From a virus: DNA of 53,290 bases. Each line of letters starts with the position of its first letter. Position 1 is the stretch's first letter. This document shows, piece by piece, positions 7,283-16,827 of the stretch. The translations under genes were made by a program, and so were the position numbers. Below the pieces are notes generated by a model, which was given only the letters and a program-made list of their open reading frames with translations, was not told the origin of the DNA and did not search any database. The stretch spans positions 1-53,290 of the IMG/VR virus record IMGVR_UViG_3300033143_003883; one strand, 5' to 3'.

Positions 7283-9646
7283 ATGGCAACAGAAAAATTT
7301 GAACAAGAAATAGGTTATAAAATAACTGGCGCAGAAACTACCAAAAAACAAGCTGGAGAAATTAAACAAGCTGTAGAAGATTTACATAAAATTGCAGGAG
7401 AAAGTGCTGGAGAATTAATCGGCAAAGAACAAGTTGAACATGTTAATGAAATTAAAGAAATATATGAAGATATTATTAAAGAAAAAAATAAATCTTTAAA
7501 AAAAGAATCTAAACAAATTAAAAAAAATGTCAAAGTAAGAATGACTGCTGCAAGAGTAGCAAACAAACAACTTGGCAAACCGATAAGAGGTGGTGCAGCA
7601 GGATTTTTGGAAACAGGAAAAGCAAAAGCTGGTGGTGTAAAAGGTGCATTTAAAGGAATTGGTGGATCGCTTAAAGGAATGGCCAAAATGGGTGGAAAAA
7701 TGACCAAAGTTATGGGATCTTTAAGCGGAGTCATGAGCGCAATAGGCATTTCTTTAGGTGCATTATCAAGCATCGGAGCATTTGTTGCTTTATTAGTTGC
7801 TGCTGATAAACATGTTAAAGAAATGAATACATCTATATTAAATACTGTTGCCAATACTGGTGAATTAAATGCTGTATTTGGTGATGTTCCTGATATTGAA
7901 CCAGAATTTAATATTAAAAATATAAGACATTCAATGAATAATTTATTTGAAGATTATAGAGTTGGTCAGCAAGATGCTCTTGATTCTTTAAAAGCTTTTG
8001 GAGATCAGGGCATTGAAGTTAAATCTATATTAGGAAATACAATAAAAGAAACAAAACGTTTTAAAAGAGAAGGAGAATATACTTTAGAAGGAATACAAAC
8101 TGCCACAGTATTTGCTCATCAATTAGGAAAAGATACTGCCACTACTGCTGGAATGATGGCTGAATGGTCTGCCACATTAGGTATATCAGTCTCAAGTTTA
8201 AAAGGAGATTTTACTAAATTAACTAAAGATGCTAAAACTTCTGGTTTGGGCGTTAATAGATTTTTTGCTGCTGTTCAAAATGCAAGTTCTGGTTTAGAAA
8301 TGTATGGTATTAGAACTACTGAAGTTTCGGATACATTAAATAAATTAGGACAAGTTGGAACTGGAAGTATGGAAGGTACAACTGAAGCTACAAAAAGTTT
8401 AATTGGTGCGATGAGTAAAGTAACAAAAGAAACTGCTGCTTATTTTGCTAGTAGTTCTAGAGGAAGAAAACAAATAACAGGTGCAATACAAAATGAACTT
8501 AAAACATCAGATAAAAGATTAAAAGGTTTAACTGGCAATATTAGCTTGCAAAAAGTTATGACAATGACCGCAGAAGAACAAAATGAAGCTTTTAAAGGTA
8601 ATGCTAAGGAAGTTAGAATGATTGCTTTTAGAATGAAAGAATTACAAAGCAGCATGAAAGGAATCGAAGCTGGAAAAGTTTTAGAGGTTCAAAGAGCAAT
8701 GAAAAGATTAGGGCCTGGTGAATTAATGAAAATATATGTTGAACAATCTGCAAAAGCATTAGGTAAATCACCTGCTACTTTTAAATTTACAGATTTAACC
8801 AGTGAAGAATTATTAATTTTAGAACAAACTTTAGGACTTTCAACTGAAAATTTAGAAGAAATGAAAAGAGTAGCATTTGGAATCGAAAGTGGTAATTCTA
8901 GTACTTTAGAAGGATTAAATAAATTAGATGATACTAATAAAGAAAATTTAAAAAACATGTATGATACAATGGACAAGCAGGCTAAAAAAGCTGCTAAAGC
9001 CAAAACACCTATGACAGCTATTATTGGAGAAATAACAAATTCTATTTTAACTAATTTGTTTGATTTAAGTAGTTGGGCATTTAATAAATTAGTTAGAGGA
9101 TTTGGTCATTTATTAATTGGTATAGGTAAAATTCCAGGAATTTCTAACTCAATATCAGATTTTGGCCAAACATTACTTGATTTCTCAACTCAGCAAGAAA
9201 AAGAAGAATTGGGTGATAAAATGGATAATATTGCTGATGGATTAGATGATTTAGGACCAGAGACAACTGATCAAACTAAAGAATTATCTAATCAATTAAA
9301 ACGTTTGCAAGATAATTTAAAAGCTGGTATTGATGTTGAGCAAACAAAAAAAGAAATAGGAACTGCTTTGCAGCGAACAGGTGGTTTGTCAGAAGATGTA
9401 TTTGAACAGATGCCAGAATTAAAAGCAATGTTTAAAAAGCATAATATAAGTACAAGTGGAATTACTTCACCAGCTGCAAGTGCTACCAGTAATGTAAGCA
9501 ATAATCCACAAAATACTAATAATATTGGTGGTAGTACTACTAATAATTATAATACTACTGTTAAAGTGAATGGTGGAGATCCAAAAAAACTAGAAGAAGT
9601 AGTTGAAAAAGTAATATATAAAAAAGAATTAAGAGATAAGGTATAA
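7283..9646 (+). CDS. Tail tape measure protein
   Basis: A 787-residue protein with the layout of tape measures: a charged N-terminal coiled coil (about residues 20-90), a Gly/Met-rich hydrophobic segment likely to cross membranes (about 143-174, MGSLSGVMSAIGISLGALSS), long helical stretches, a second hydrophobic patch near 590-640, and an Asn/Thr-rich C-terminus. It follows the chaperone genes and precedes the baseplate genes, as expected. By the usual rule of about 0.15 nm per residue it would give a tail near 120 nm, which is inference. It is ejected during infection and may help form the DNA channel. Confidence 0.85.
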   Translation: MATEKFEQEIGYKITGAETTKKQAGEIKQAVEDLHKIAGESAGELIGKEQVEHVNEIKEIYEDIIKEKNKSLKKESKQIKKNVKVRMTAARVANKQLGKPIRGGAAGFLETGKAKAGGVKGAFKGIGGSLKGMAKMGGKMTKVMGSLSGVMSAIGISLGALSSIGAFVALLVAADKHVKEMNTSILNTVANTGELNAVFGDVPDIEPEFNIKNIRHSMNNLFEDYRVGQQDALDSLKAFGDQGIEVKSILGNTIKETKRFKREGEYTLEGIQTATVFAHQLGKDTATTAGMMAEWSATLGISVSSLKGDFTKLTKDAKTSGLGVNRFFAAVQNASSGLEMYGIRTTEVSDTLNKLGQVGTGSMEGTTEATKSLIGAMSKVTKETAAYFASSSRGRKQITGAIQNELKTSDKRLKGLTGNISLQKVMTMTAEEQNEAFKGNAKEVRMIAFRMKELQSSMKGIEAGKVLEVQRAMKRLGPGELMKIYVEQSAKALGKSPATFKFTDLTSEELLILEQTLGLSTENLEEMKRVAFGIESGNSSTLEGLNKLDDTNKENLKNMYDTMDKQAKKAAKAKTPMTAIIGEITNSILTNLFDLSSWAFNKLVRGFGHLLIGIGKIPGISNSISDFGQTLLDFSTQQEKEELGDKMDNIADGLDDLGPETTDQTKELSNQLKRLQDNLKAGIDVEQTKKEIGTALQRTGGLSEDVFEQMPELKAMFKKHNISTSGITSPAASATSNVSNNPQNTNNIGGSTTNNYNTTVKVNGGDPKKLEEVVEKVIYKKELRDKV

Positions 9647-9651
9647 AATAA

Positions 9652-10371
9652 ATGCCAAAAGAATTTAAAAAAGACAATCTTATCATATTTGCTATAGATA
9701 CGACAAATATAAATAGTGCAATAACACTTCCACCACTTAAAGTTAATTGTAATCCAAAAGCTATGGCAACTGCTTTTGCAAAAATAGTTAATGAAACACA
9801 AACTAAAGCTGGCTGGGTTGAAGAACATTGGGGAGAAGAATTAGGATCAATTTCTGCAAGTAATACTACTGGAGGATTTTTTGATACAGATGTTTTTCCT
9901 AGTAAAGGTGAAGAAGCAAAAAAAATGCAAGGTAACAAAGGTTTTTTTGCCGGAGTTAAAACAGGAATACAAAAAGTTAGTGAATTTGCTGAAATTGCTG
10001 CCCAGGCTGCTGAAGGAAATATATCTATTGGTCTAAAATCATTAGGCATTGGAAATTTAGGAACACCAAAAACTAAAGAAAAACCAAGACTTGTATCAAA
10101 TGATATTTTAAGTTTACAAACTTTTGAAACTAGACGATTTTCTCCAGCTTATTTAAGATTTCAACAATATATAGAATTATTCATGAATAATGCATGTTTT
10201 TATGGAGAAGATGGCGTTCCATATGAAATAGGTACTATTTTAGTGTATTATGCAAATATATTATACGAAGGACACTTTGAAAATTTTATAATTAATGAAG
10301 AAGATGAAATGCCATATAATTTTAATTTTGATTGGACTTTTAAAATAGATAAAACTATTATACAATTATAA
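9652..10371 (+). CDS. Baseplate/tube-cap protein, paralogue A
   Basis: This 239-residue protein is paralogous to its downstream neighbour. Both share an N-terminal NPK(A/T)M segment, a GW(V/I) plus W/P-GEE/DE block, a (T)GGFF/CGFY turn, an ILVYY/VEIYY strand and a final (F)xFDW/YSFNF strand. Here these are CNPKAMAT near residue 30 and NFNFDWTFKIDK at the C-terminus. A pair of related proteins between tape measure and hub suggests tube-initiator or tube-baseplate adaptors (T4 gp48/gp54-like in role). The ATG is 6 bases after the tape measure stop, and its stop overlaps the next ATG (TAATG). Confidence 0.6.
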   Translation: MPKEFKKDNLIIFAIDTTNINSAITLPPLKVNCNPKAMATAFAKIVNETQTKAGWVEEHWGEELGSISASNTTGGFFDTDVFPSKGEEAKKMQGNKGFFAGVKTGIQKVSEFAEIAAQAAEGNISIGLKSLGIGNLGTPKTKEKPRLVSNDILSLQTFETRRFSPAYLRFQQYIELFMNNACFYGEDGVPYEIGTILVYYANILYEGHFENFIINEEDEMPYNFNFDWTFKIDKTIIQL

Positions 10372-11033
10372 TGTATTTTACACACACACCAAAAATTGAA
10401 ACATATATAAAGCAACCAGATATACCGAATTTATATGCAGATATAGATATAGAATTTGGTATACATGAAAATCCTGATAAAAATCCAGTTTATATGGCAG
10501 AAAAACATTTTGAACCAATGATCATAGATCTTAAAATAAAAGATCCACCGCCAACATTAGAATTTATTATTAATCCAAAAACTATGACAACTACATTGAA
10601 TAAAATGTTAAGGCCACAATTCACTAGATCTGGATGGATAACACAATATCCAGGAGATGAAATGCCATCAATAGATATGACTGGTACTATATGTGGATTT
10701 TATAATGAACGAGATGGATTATCTGGATCTCCATTTCAATATACTAAATTAAATAATTATGAAGATAAATCTAAAGAAAGAGTTTTAGAAGTTAGTAGAA
10801 TTTCATCTGTTGGATATCAATGGTTAATAAAATTATTAAGTTTTTATAAAAATAATGGATGTAATATTAATGCTGATGATAGAAGAAGAATAGATTCAGT
10901 TGGATCTGTAGAAATTTATTATGAAAACACTACTCTTATAGGAAGTTTTAGAAGTTTTGAATTTTCAGAAGATGAAAATAGACCACATACTATGGATTAT
11001 TCTTTTAATTTTAGAGTGAGGCAAATTGTCTAA
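10371..11033 (+). CDS. Baseplate/tube-cap protein, paralogue B
   Basis: A 220-residue paralogue of the preceding gene product. Matching elements are INPKTMTTTLNKM, SGWITQYPGDEMPS, GTICGFYNE, GSVEIYYEN and MDYSFNFRVRQIV. It lacks the insertion of about 40 residues (KKMQGNKGFFAGVKTGIQKV) found in the first copy. It is joined to both neighbours by TAATG overlaps, implying coordinated stoichiometric synthesis. Likely a ring at the tube-baseplate junction; the exact role is inferred from position. Confidence 0.6.
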   Translation: MYFTHTPKIETYIKQPDIPNLYADIDIEFGIHENPDKNPVYMAEKHFEPMIIDLKIKDPPPTLEFIINPKTMTTTLNKMLRPQFTRSGWITQYPGDEMPSIDMTGTICGFYNERDGLSGSPFQYTKLNNYEDKSKERVLEVSRISSVGYQWLIKLLSFYKNNGCNINADDRRRIDSVGSVEIYYENTTLIGSFRSFEFSEDENRPHTMDYSFNFRVRQIV

Positions 11034-13153
11034 TGTATTTCCCGACTACAATTAATTATGGTTCAGTTTCAGAATATAAACAAAAAAAAGTTCTTGCTTT
11101 AGCTCCTGATGCATTAGTATTTTTAAATGGAAATTCTGACATACCTATTTGTTTAAAATGTAATGCTAAAGAAGATTTAAAAAATGATATTACTAATATT
11201 AGTACCAGCCTTGGAATAGAGGGTGCACCAGGAAGTGCAAGTTTTACAATAGTTGCTCCAACTAAAACTTTTGAAACCAAATATATTAAAGATGGAAAAC
11301 TTGCTATTACTGAAATGATGGAAGTTAAAATTTTTATAAAGGGAAGATTTGCAGATAATGATGGATATTTTAATTATTATCCAGTTTTTTGGGGATTAGT
11401 ATCTAGTGTAACAGATAGTTTTAGTGCTGGAGAATATACTATTAATGTAGAATGTAAAGATATATTGCGCTGGTGGCAAATTATGAAAGTTAATATTCAC
11501 CCATCTGTCATAACAGCAAAATTTAGTGGACAACAACCAAATGCACTTGGAAGTCGTTATGCTAATATGAATCCATTTCAAATTATTTTATCATTGGCAG
11601 AATATGGAGCACAAAATTTAATGTCTCCTGCTAGTTATATACAAACAGCAGGTGCTCAAGATTCAATTAAATATTGGCGCAATGCTAATGAAAAAATGAT
11701 TGAATATTGGGCAAATAGATTTAGACAAGTTGGAAAAAATATAAAAATATATGGATATTTAGGATCAGTGCAAGGAAATCTAACAGTTGAAGAGGCTTAT
11801 ATTAAAGGAACAAGAAAATTAGAGCTTCAAGGTAAAAAAACACCATCTCCAAGAGTTAAAATGATACAGAATAATGATTTTCTTCCTTTTTATGAATTTA
11901 AACAATTTGATTTAACTGAAAGTGAATATATGTCTAAATTAGATATGGCATTAGAAGTTAAAAATTATATTAATTATGAATTTTTTATGGATGTAGATGG
12001 TCATATAGTATTTAAACCACCATTTTATAATTTAGATGTTCGCCCAAATAATCCATATTCTATTATTGAAGATATTGATCTTGTTTCGTGGGATTTTACT
12101 GGTTCAGAAGAAGAAGTAATAACTAGATTAGATGTCAGCGGATATATTTCTCCACAATTTAAAACAGAAGTTAGAGGTTCTATATATGGATATTATTGCG
12201 ATTATAATTTAGCAAAAAAATTTGGATTAAGACAGCAATCTATTACTGTTAGACAATTAAAAACTAAAAAATCATGTACATTATATGCTATTAATGAATT
12301 AGCTAAAATTAATTCAAAAAGATTTTCAGGTAGTTTAACTATTATGGGAAGACCAGAATTAAAATTAGGATTTCCAATTTATATACCATCAAGAGATTGT
12401 TTTTATTATGTAACTTCTATAACTCATTCATTTACGTTTGGATCAACATTCACAACAACATTAGGATTAGAAGCAAGACGTGTAAAAAGAGTTGATCATG
12501 AAGTTTCTACAGAAGAAGATGGTGTTGTAAAAAATGGAGCTATGGTTTTTGTTAAAGAAGAATTACCAGAAAATGAAACTAATTTTCAACCATCACCACA
12601 ACAAGAAGTAGAAGAACAATTAGAACAGCAACAAAAACAAGCTGAACCAATACAACATATAGGTTTATATAAATTAGTAGCAAATAAAAAAGTAGATATT
12701 GTTAATTTAGAAAAAAATGAAATACCAGTGTCAGATAAAGATGGATATGAATTAATTGGTGGGTTTACTTATGGAAAAAATTTACAAATTGATTCAGAAG
12801 GAAATATAGTTGCTGGAGATAATAAAACAAATGTCGCTAAATATTTAGTCATGGCAAATCCGGTAAAAGAAAAAGATATTGGAAAAGATAAAAATAAATC
12901 ACATCTTAATGACAATAAAGAACCAGAAGGACAAGTTAGCATTGCAAACAAGGGTCAAGCATTGTCAGAAGTTGTCCCAAGTGGATCAAAATCACGATGT
13001 TCTTGTATAACAAATAATATTAAAATAAAATTAGGTATTATGACAAAAGCAGAAAATGAAGCAGAACAGGTTAAAAATCAAAAAGAACAAGATCAAGTTA
13101 ATTCACAAACAAATAATATCAATCAAAAGAGAAGAATTAATCAAACAGAATAG
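11033..13153 (+). CDS. Baseplate hub protein (gp27/gpD-like)
   Basis: A 706-residue protein directly before the spike gene. It has the beta-rich sequence pattern of phage hub proteins: GIEGAPGSASFTIVAP near residue 65, a GYFNYYPVFWGLVSSV strand, FFMDVDGHIVFKPP in the middle, and GRPELKLGFPIYIPSRDCFYYV with THSFTFGSTFTTTLGLEARR near residue 480, the last resembling the 'xxGHxxxxG...T.L.L' end of XkdQ/gpD-like hubs. The last 200 residues are a low-complexity Gln/Glu/Lys tail containing a CSC motif. The hub forms a trimer that links tube and spike. The start overlaps the upstream stop (TAATG). Confidence 0.7.
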   Translation: MYFPTTINYGSVSEYKQKKVLALAPDALVFLNGNSDIPICLKCNAKEDLKNDITNISTSLGIEGAPGSASFTIVAPTKTFETKYIKDGKLAITEMMEVKIFIKGRFADNDGYFNYYPVFWGLVSSVTDSFSAGEYTINVECKDILRWWQIMKVNIHPSVITAKFSGQQPNALGSRYANMNPFQIILSLAEYGAQNLMSPASYIQTAGAQDSIKYWRNANEKMIEYWANRFRQVGKNIKIYGYLGSVQGNLTVEEAYIKGTRKLELQGKKTPSPRVKMIQNNDFLPFYEFKQFDLTESEYMSKLDMALEVKNYINYEFFMDVDGHIVFKPPFYNLDVRPNNPYSIIEDIDLVSWDFTGSEEEVITRLDVSGYISPQFKTEVRGSIYGYYCDYNLAKKFGLRQQSITVRQLKTKKSCTLYAINELAKINSKRFSGSLTIMGRPELKLGFPIYIPSRDCFYYVTSITHSFTFGSTFTTTLGLEARRVKRVDHEVSTEEDGVVKNGAMVFVKEELPENETNFQPSPQQEVEEQLEQQQKQAEPIQHIGLYKLVANKKVDIVNLEKNEIPVSDKDGYELIGGFTYGKNLQIDSEGNIVAGDNKTNVAKYLVMANPVKEKDIGKDKNKSHLNDNKEPEGQVSIANKGQALSEVVPSGSKSRCSCITNNIKIKLGIMTKAENEAEQVKNQKEQDQVNSQTNNINQKRRINQTE

Positions 13154-13162
13154 GAGAATTAA

Positions 13163-14854
13163 ATGCGTTCAATAAGGTCAGGAGAAAAACCTTATCAACA
13201 AGCAACAGATAAAAAATTTCAATATATGTTTTTAAAAATAGGTGAAATTGTACGTGTTGATGAAGAAACTTTAATGTGTGATGTTCAATGGTTAGATTCT
13301 CCAGGTGGTAGAACTAATATTCCAATTAGTTTTGCATTTGCTAATCCAAGATCATATATAGGAGGTATGCCAACTGAAGGTAGCATAGCATTATTTGGAT
13401 TTATACAGCATAGTGGTTTTATTGGTGATCCAATGATTGTAGCATATTTACCTCGTGTTCCATTACTTGGACTTCGTGGGCATGAAATAGAAGATAAAGC
13501 ATTTGAAACTTCTACACGTTATAAATATAGAAAATTAAGAAAAGGAGAAACAATACAATCCTCTGATCAAGGTTCTGAAGTATTTTTAAATGAAGATATT
13601 CAAATAATAAATTCTAGACTTTGTGAAATTCTTTTAAGATCTGATGATCAAAATATAATATTTTCAAGTTTAAATAATACAGTAATTACCGAAGCTGGTA
13701 GAATATATACTGGCAATATTATACGAAATGATCGTAAAAGTTCTATAGCTTCTTATGATGCTAATGGAAATCCCTTATTGGTAAATGGATTTTTAAAACC
13801 AATAGTTACTCCAAGTGGAGAAAGATTATTTATAGTAACAAAAGAATTAAGTGCTAATACTATTGATGAGGGTGGAATTCCTTGGAATGAAAATAGAATT
13901 GAAGTTGTAGAAACTGGTGAAAAAAGACAAAGAGTATTAGATGAAAATATTAAAGAGGATATAGATACTATTGTTCCAATAGTTTCAAGAGTATTGGGTA
14001 CTACTGTGGGTAATGATTTAAGCAATAGCAACTACGGGAAAGTATATCGTCCTCAGATATTTACTGGATTTGACAGTGCTTCTGCTTCTGTTGCAGATAT
14101 TCCATGTGCAAGTGCTAATGAAGAAAATAAATTAGCTGGTTGTTATGAATTGAAGTTTAGTAATGGTACACAAATTCATATTGATAAGGAAGGAAAATTT
14201 TTTGCTCATTTTGCAAAAAGTAGTAATTCAGATCCATTAGGAGCAGATCGTTCAATAGAATTTGATGCTTCCGGTGGCATTAAAATTACCATAGGACGAA
14301 ATAAAGATCAAGAAGAAAGTATAAGAGAAAATCGTACTGGTAAAACAGTAGAAATATTTGGACGTGATGATTCATTTGATCAGGTTAGTTTAGATCAAAA
14401 TTTTAGCGGGAAAGTTAAAAAAGTTATAGGCTATAATGATACAGATAAAGTTTCATATGATATATCGGCAGCCGGACAAATTAAATGTTCGGTTGGCGCA
14501 GATTCAGTTAATCAGCGTTCTATAGATTTAGATACAAGTAATGGTATCAAAATAAATATCAATAATCCTGACATAGATGGAAATGCTATAAATATAACTG
14601 CTAATGGAAAATCAGTTGCCACTATAACAGGTGATGTTATAGAAAATTATCAAGATAATCAAACCAGTAATATTGCAAACACAAAAACTGTCAATGCAAA
14701 AGAAATAGTGCTAGATGGGGAAAGCGGAGCAAGTTCTTCAATCGGGGGCGTGATTCAATCTAAATGCATTTGCCCTCTTTCTGGAATTTCAAGAGAGTCA
14801 ATGGGAACTCCAGGTAGTGGATTTTCAGCAACCGTAAAAAGTTCAAAGGATTAA
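13163..14854 (+). CDS. Baseplate central spike (gp5/VgrG-like OB-fold protein)
   Basis: A 563-residue protein whose N-terminus has an OB-fold-type segment (IGEIVRVDEETLMCDVQWLD, then GGMPTEGSIALFGF and IGDPMIVAYLP), the arrangement of phage baseplate spikes. The second half is rich in short beta repeats (IEFDASGGIKITIGRN, IDLDTSNGIKINI, GNAINITANGKSVATI), as expected for a trimeric beta-helix needle. It ends in a Cys/Gly/Ser-rich tip (QSKCICPLSGIS) that could bind a metal or receive a PAAR-like cap. I see no lysozyme domain. AGGAG precedes the ATG. A homing endonuclease gene starts 1 base after the stop. Confidence 0.75.
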   Translation: MRSIRSGEKPYQQATDKKFQYMFLKIGEIVRVDEETLMCDVQWLDSPGGRTNIPISFAFANPRSYIGGMPTEGSIALFGFIQHSGFIGDPMIVAYLPRVPLLGLRGHEIEDKAFETSTRYKYRKLRKGETIQSSDQGSEVFLNEDIQIINSRLCEILLRSDDQNIIFSSLNNTVITEAGRIYTGNIIRNDRKSSIASYDANGNPLLVNGFLKPIVTPSGERLFIVTKELSANTIDEGGIPWNENRIEVVETGEKRQRVLDENIKEDIDTIVPIVSRVLGTTVGNDLSNSNYGKVYRPQIFTGFDSASASVADIPCASANEENKLAGCYELKFSNGTQIHIDKEGKFFAHFAKSSNSDPLGADRSIEFDASGGIKITIGRNKDQEESIRENRTGKTVEIFGRDDSFDQVSLDQNFSGKVKKVIGYNDTDKVSYDISAAGQIKCSVGADSVNQRSIDLDTSNGIKININNPDIDGNAINITANGKSVATITGDVIENYQDNQTSNIANTKTVNAKEIVLDGESGASSSIGGVIQSKCICPLSGISRESMGTPGSGFSATVKSSKD

Positions 14855-14855
14855 A

Positions 14856-16601
14856 ATGAATAAAAAATGGTTAGATTATGAAATTCAATTACTTAAAAAA
14901 CCTGAATTGACTATAAAAAAATTAATTACCATTTTAAAAAGAACAGAATCCAGTATTAGCAATAAATGTTGTAAATTAAAAATAAAAAAAGATAATAGAA
15001 TATTTTTTTCATCAAAAGAAATTAAAATTTTAAAAAATTCAAAATTAAGTTTTCAAAAATTAAATTGTATTCTAAAAAAAGATATAGAAAGCATTAAAAG
15101 AAAATGCTGGCAATTAAAAATAAAAAGAGAAAAAGAAAGTACTTGGACAAATGATGAAATAAAATTAATTAAAAATGAATTACAGAAAAATAATATATTA
15201 GATTATGACAAGCTTATGATGTTAACTGGAAGAAGCAAATCAAGCCTTAAACATAAATTATCAAGATTAAATTTAACTAATAAATATCCCAATAAAGATG
15301 CATGGAAATCTGAAGAAATTAAACTACTTAAAAATACCAATCTAAGTTTTAAAGATATATCTAAAATAACTGGGAGAACTGTCAAAGCTATTGGAACACG
15401 TTGTGAAAAATTAAGTATTATTAGAAATCCTCGCTGGACTAAAGAAGAAGAAAAAATATTATATAATTTAAATCTTAGTTGCAAAAATTTATCAAAAATA
15501 TTAGGAAAACGGCATGAAACAATTCAAGCTAAAAGACAGCAATTAAACATCAAAAGAGGGCAATATGTTAAATATCCATATAATGATTTTTTTAAATCAG
15601 CCACAAAAACTTCAATGTACGCATTAGGCTTGTGGTGGGCAGATGGGTATATAGATAAACATAGATTTGCTATATCATCATCAAACTATGAACATCTATT
15701 TCAAGTTAAAAATATTATAGGCGTAAAAAGTCCTATTCCAAAAACTTCTTCTAATGGATTTCAATATATAATAGGTCAAAAAGAAATTGTCAAAGATATA
15801 CAAGAAATTTGGGGAGGTAAACCAAATAAAAGTTTAACAGCAACACCACCTAAAAATTTTTCAGAAATATTTTTTTATGATTTTCTTACAGGATTTATAG
15901 ATGGAGATGGCTGGCTTATGATTAGTGGAGCAAGACATTATCCAGATATTGGATGGATTGGCACTAAAGAAATGATGAATTGGATTATAACATTTTTAGG
16001 AAAGCCTACTTATATCAGACAGCATAAAAATGGTCATAATACTTGGTATGTTCATTATCGTGGAGAAAAAGCACAAGAAATAGCAAAAAAATTATATCTT
16101 GATAATCCTCAGCCATATCATATGCAAAGAAAATATAAAATGGCTAAAAAATTAATGCAATGGAAAAGAAAAAGACTACCAAGAAAAAATTACACTTCTA
16201 AAGAAATTTCTTTATTGTATGACACATCATTATCATACAAAATTTTATCTAAAAAATTGAATAGATCTATAAAATCAATAGGCTATAAATGTCAACAATT
16301 AAATATAAAAAGAGATAATCATTGGTCTTTTGAAGAGATTCAATTTATTTCTGACGTTACATTATCCTACAAACAATTATCTCAAAAACTTAATAGATCT
16401 ATTAATTCATTAAGAACAAAATGTTATGCTTTAGATATAAAAAGAAACTTAAGACGTCGTTGGTCTTCTGAAGAGATTCAATTATTATACGATATATCGA
16501 TTTCATATTATCAATTATCTCAAAAACTTAATAGATCTATTAATTCATTAAAAACAAAATGTAGCAAACTTAAAATTAAACGATTAATTCTTAATCAATA
16601 A
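14856..16601 (+). CDS. LAGLIDADG homing endonuclease flanked by eight Myb/SANT-like repeats
   Basis: This 581-residue protein has a LAGLIDADG core at about 245-430, with motif 1 YALGLWWADGYID (255-267, D263) and motif 2 FLTGFIDGDGWL (343-354, D351). Around the core are repeats of about 45 residues with consensus W(S/T)xEEIxLL...L(S)...LSxxLNRS..S...KC..L.IKR: five before (about 4-46, 49-93, 97-145, 149-191, 193-236) and three after (444-487, 489-532, 535-577). Each looks like a Myb/SANT-type helix-turn-helix. The core would cut DNA and the arrays would add sequence reading. It is a free-standing gene wedged between spike and baseplate genes; removing it leaves AAAGGATTAAGGAGAATTAA, a normal stop/ribosome-site junction. 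Confidence 0.85.
   Translation: MNKKWLDYEIQLLKKPELTIKKLITILKRTESSISNKCCKLKIKKDNRIFFSSKEIKILKNSKLSFQKLNCILKKDIESIKRKCWQLKIKREKESTWTNDEIKLIKNELQKNNILDYDKLMMLTGRSKSSLKHKLSRLNLTNKYPNKDAWKSEEIKLLKNTNLSFKDISKITGRTVKAIGTRCEKLSIIRNPRWTKEEEKILYNLNLSCKNLSKILGKRHETIQAKRQQLNIKRGQYVKYPYNDFFKSATKTSMYALGLWWADGYIDKHRFAISSSNYEHLFQVKNIIGVKSPIPKTSSNGFQYIIGQKEIVKDIQEIWGGKPNKSLTATPPKNFSEIFFYDFLTGFIDGDGWLMISGARHYPDIGWIGTKEMMNWIITFLGKPTYIRQHKNGHNTWYVHYRGEKAQEIAKKLYLDNPQPYHMQRKYKMAKKLMQWKRKRLPRKNYTSKEISLLYDTSLSYKILSKKLNRSIKSIGYKCQQLNIKRDNHWSFEEIQFISDVTLSYKQLSQKLNRSINSLRTKCYALDIKRNLRRRWSSEEIQLLYDISISYYQLSQKLNRSINSLKTKCSKLKIKRLILNQ
16374..16550 (+). repeat. Direct repeat inside the homing endonuclease array
   Basis: A 39-base segment at 16374-16412 recurs exactly at 16512-16550, offset 138 bases (46 codons, one protein repeat). 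The GAAGAGATTCAATT segment just upstream is also repeated. This shows that the last two Myb-like repeats arose by recent tandem duplication. Confidence 0.9.
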
Positions 16602-16611
16602 GGAGAATTAA

Positions 16612-16827
16612 ATGTCAATTGATCCATTAGATACAATAGTAACAAATGTTCAAACACATTTAGCAGATCCAACATTAGACGCAAGTCCTCCTTGGGCATC
16701 TACTGATCATAATAGACGCTTAATTAAAGCTCTTGCTAAAGAATTTTTAAAAGTTCAAATTGAAACCAAAGCGCAGATAGCAGCTGATACAAATGGCGAT
16801 ACAAATCCTCCAGGATCAATCTCATAA
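16612..16827 (+). CDS. Small baseplate-region protein (71 aa)
   Basis: I do not recognise a family. It is 71 residues, starts MSIDPLDTIVTNVQTHLADP, is helical in the middle (RRLIKALAKEFLKVQIETK) and has a Gly/Pro-rich end (TNGDTNPPGSIS). It has a clean AAGGAG site that appears to have belonged to the spike-distal operon before the homing endonuclease inserted. Its stop overlaps the next ATG (TAATG). Likely a minor baseplate component by position. Confidence 0.6.
   Translation: MSIDPLDTIVTNVQTHLADPTLDASPPWASTDHNRRLIKALAKEFLKVQIETKAQIAADTNGDTNPPGSIS

Noticed and set aside
9561-10049. Minus-strand open frame of 162 codons
   Set aside because: Lies entirely opposite the tape measure end and the baseplate gene, without a ribosome site; a shadow of coding bias. 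The same holds for the other minus-strand frames from 2959 to 51791.
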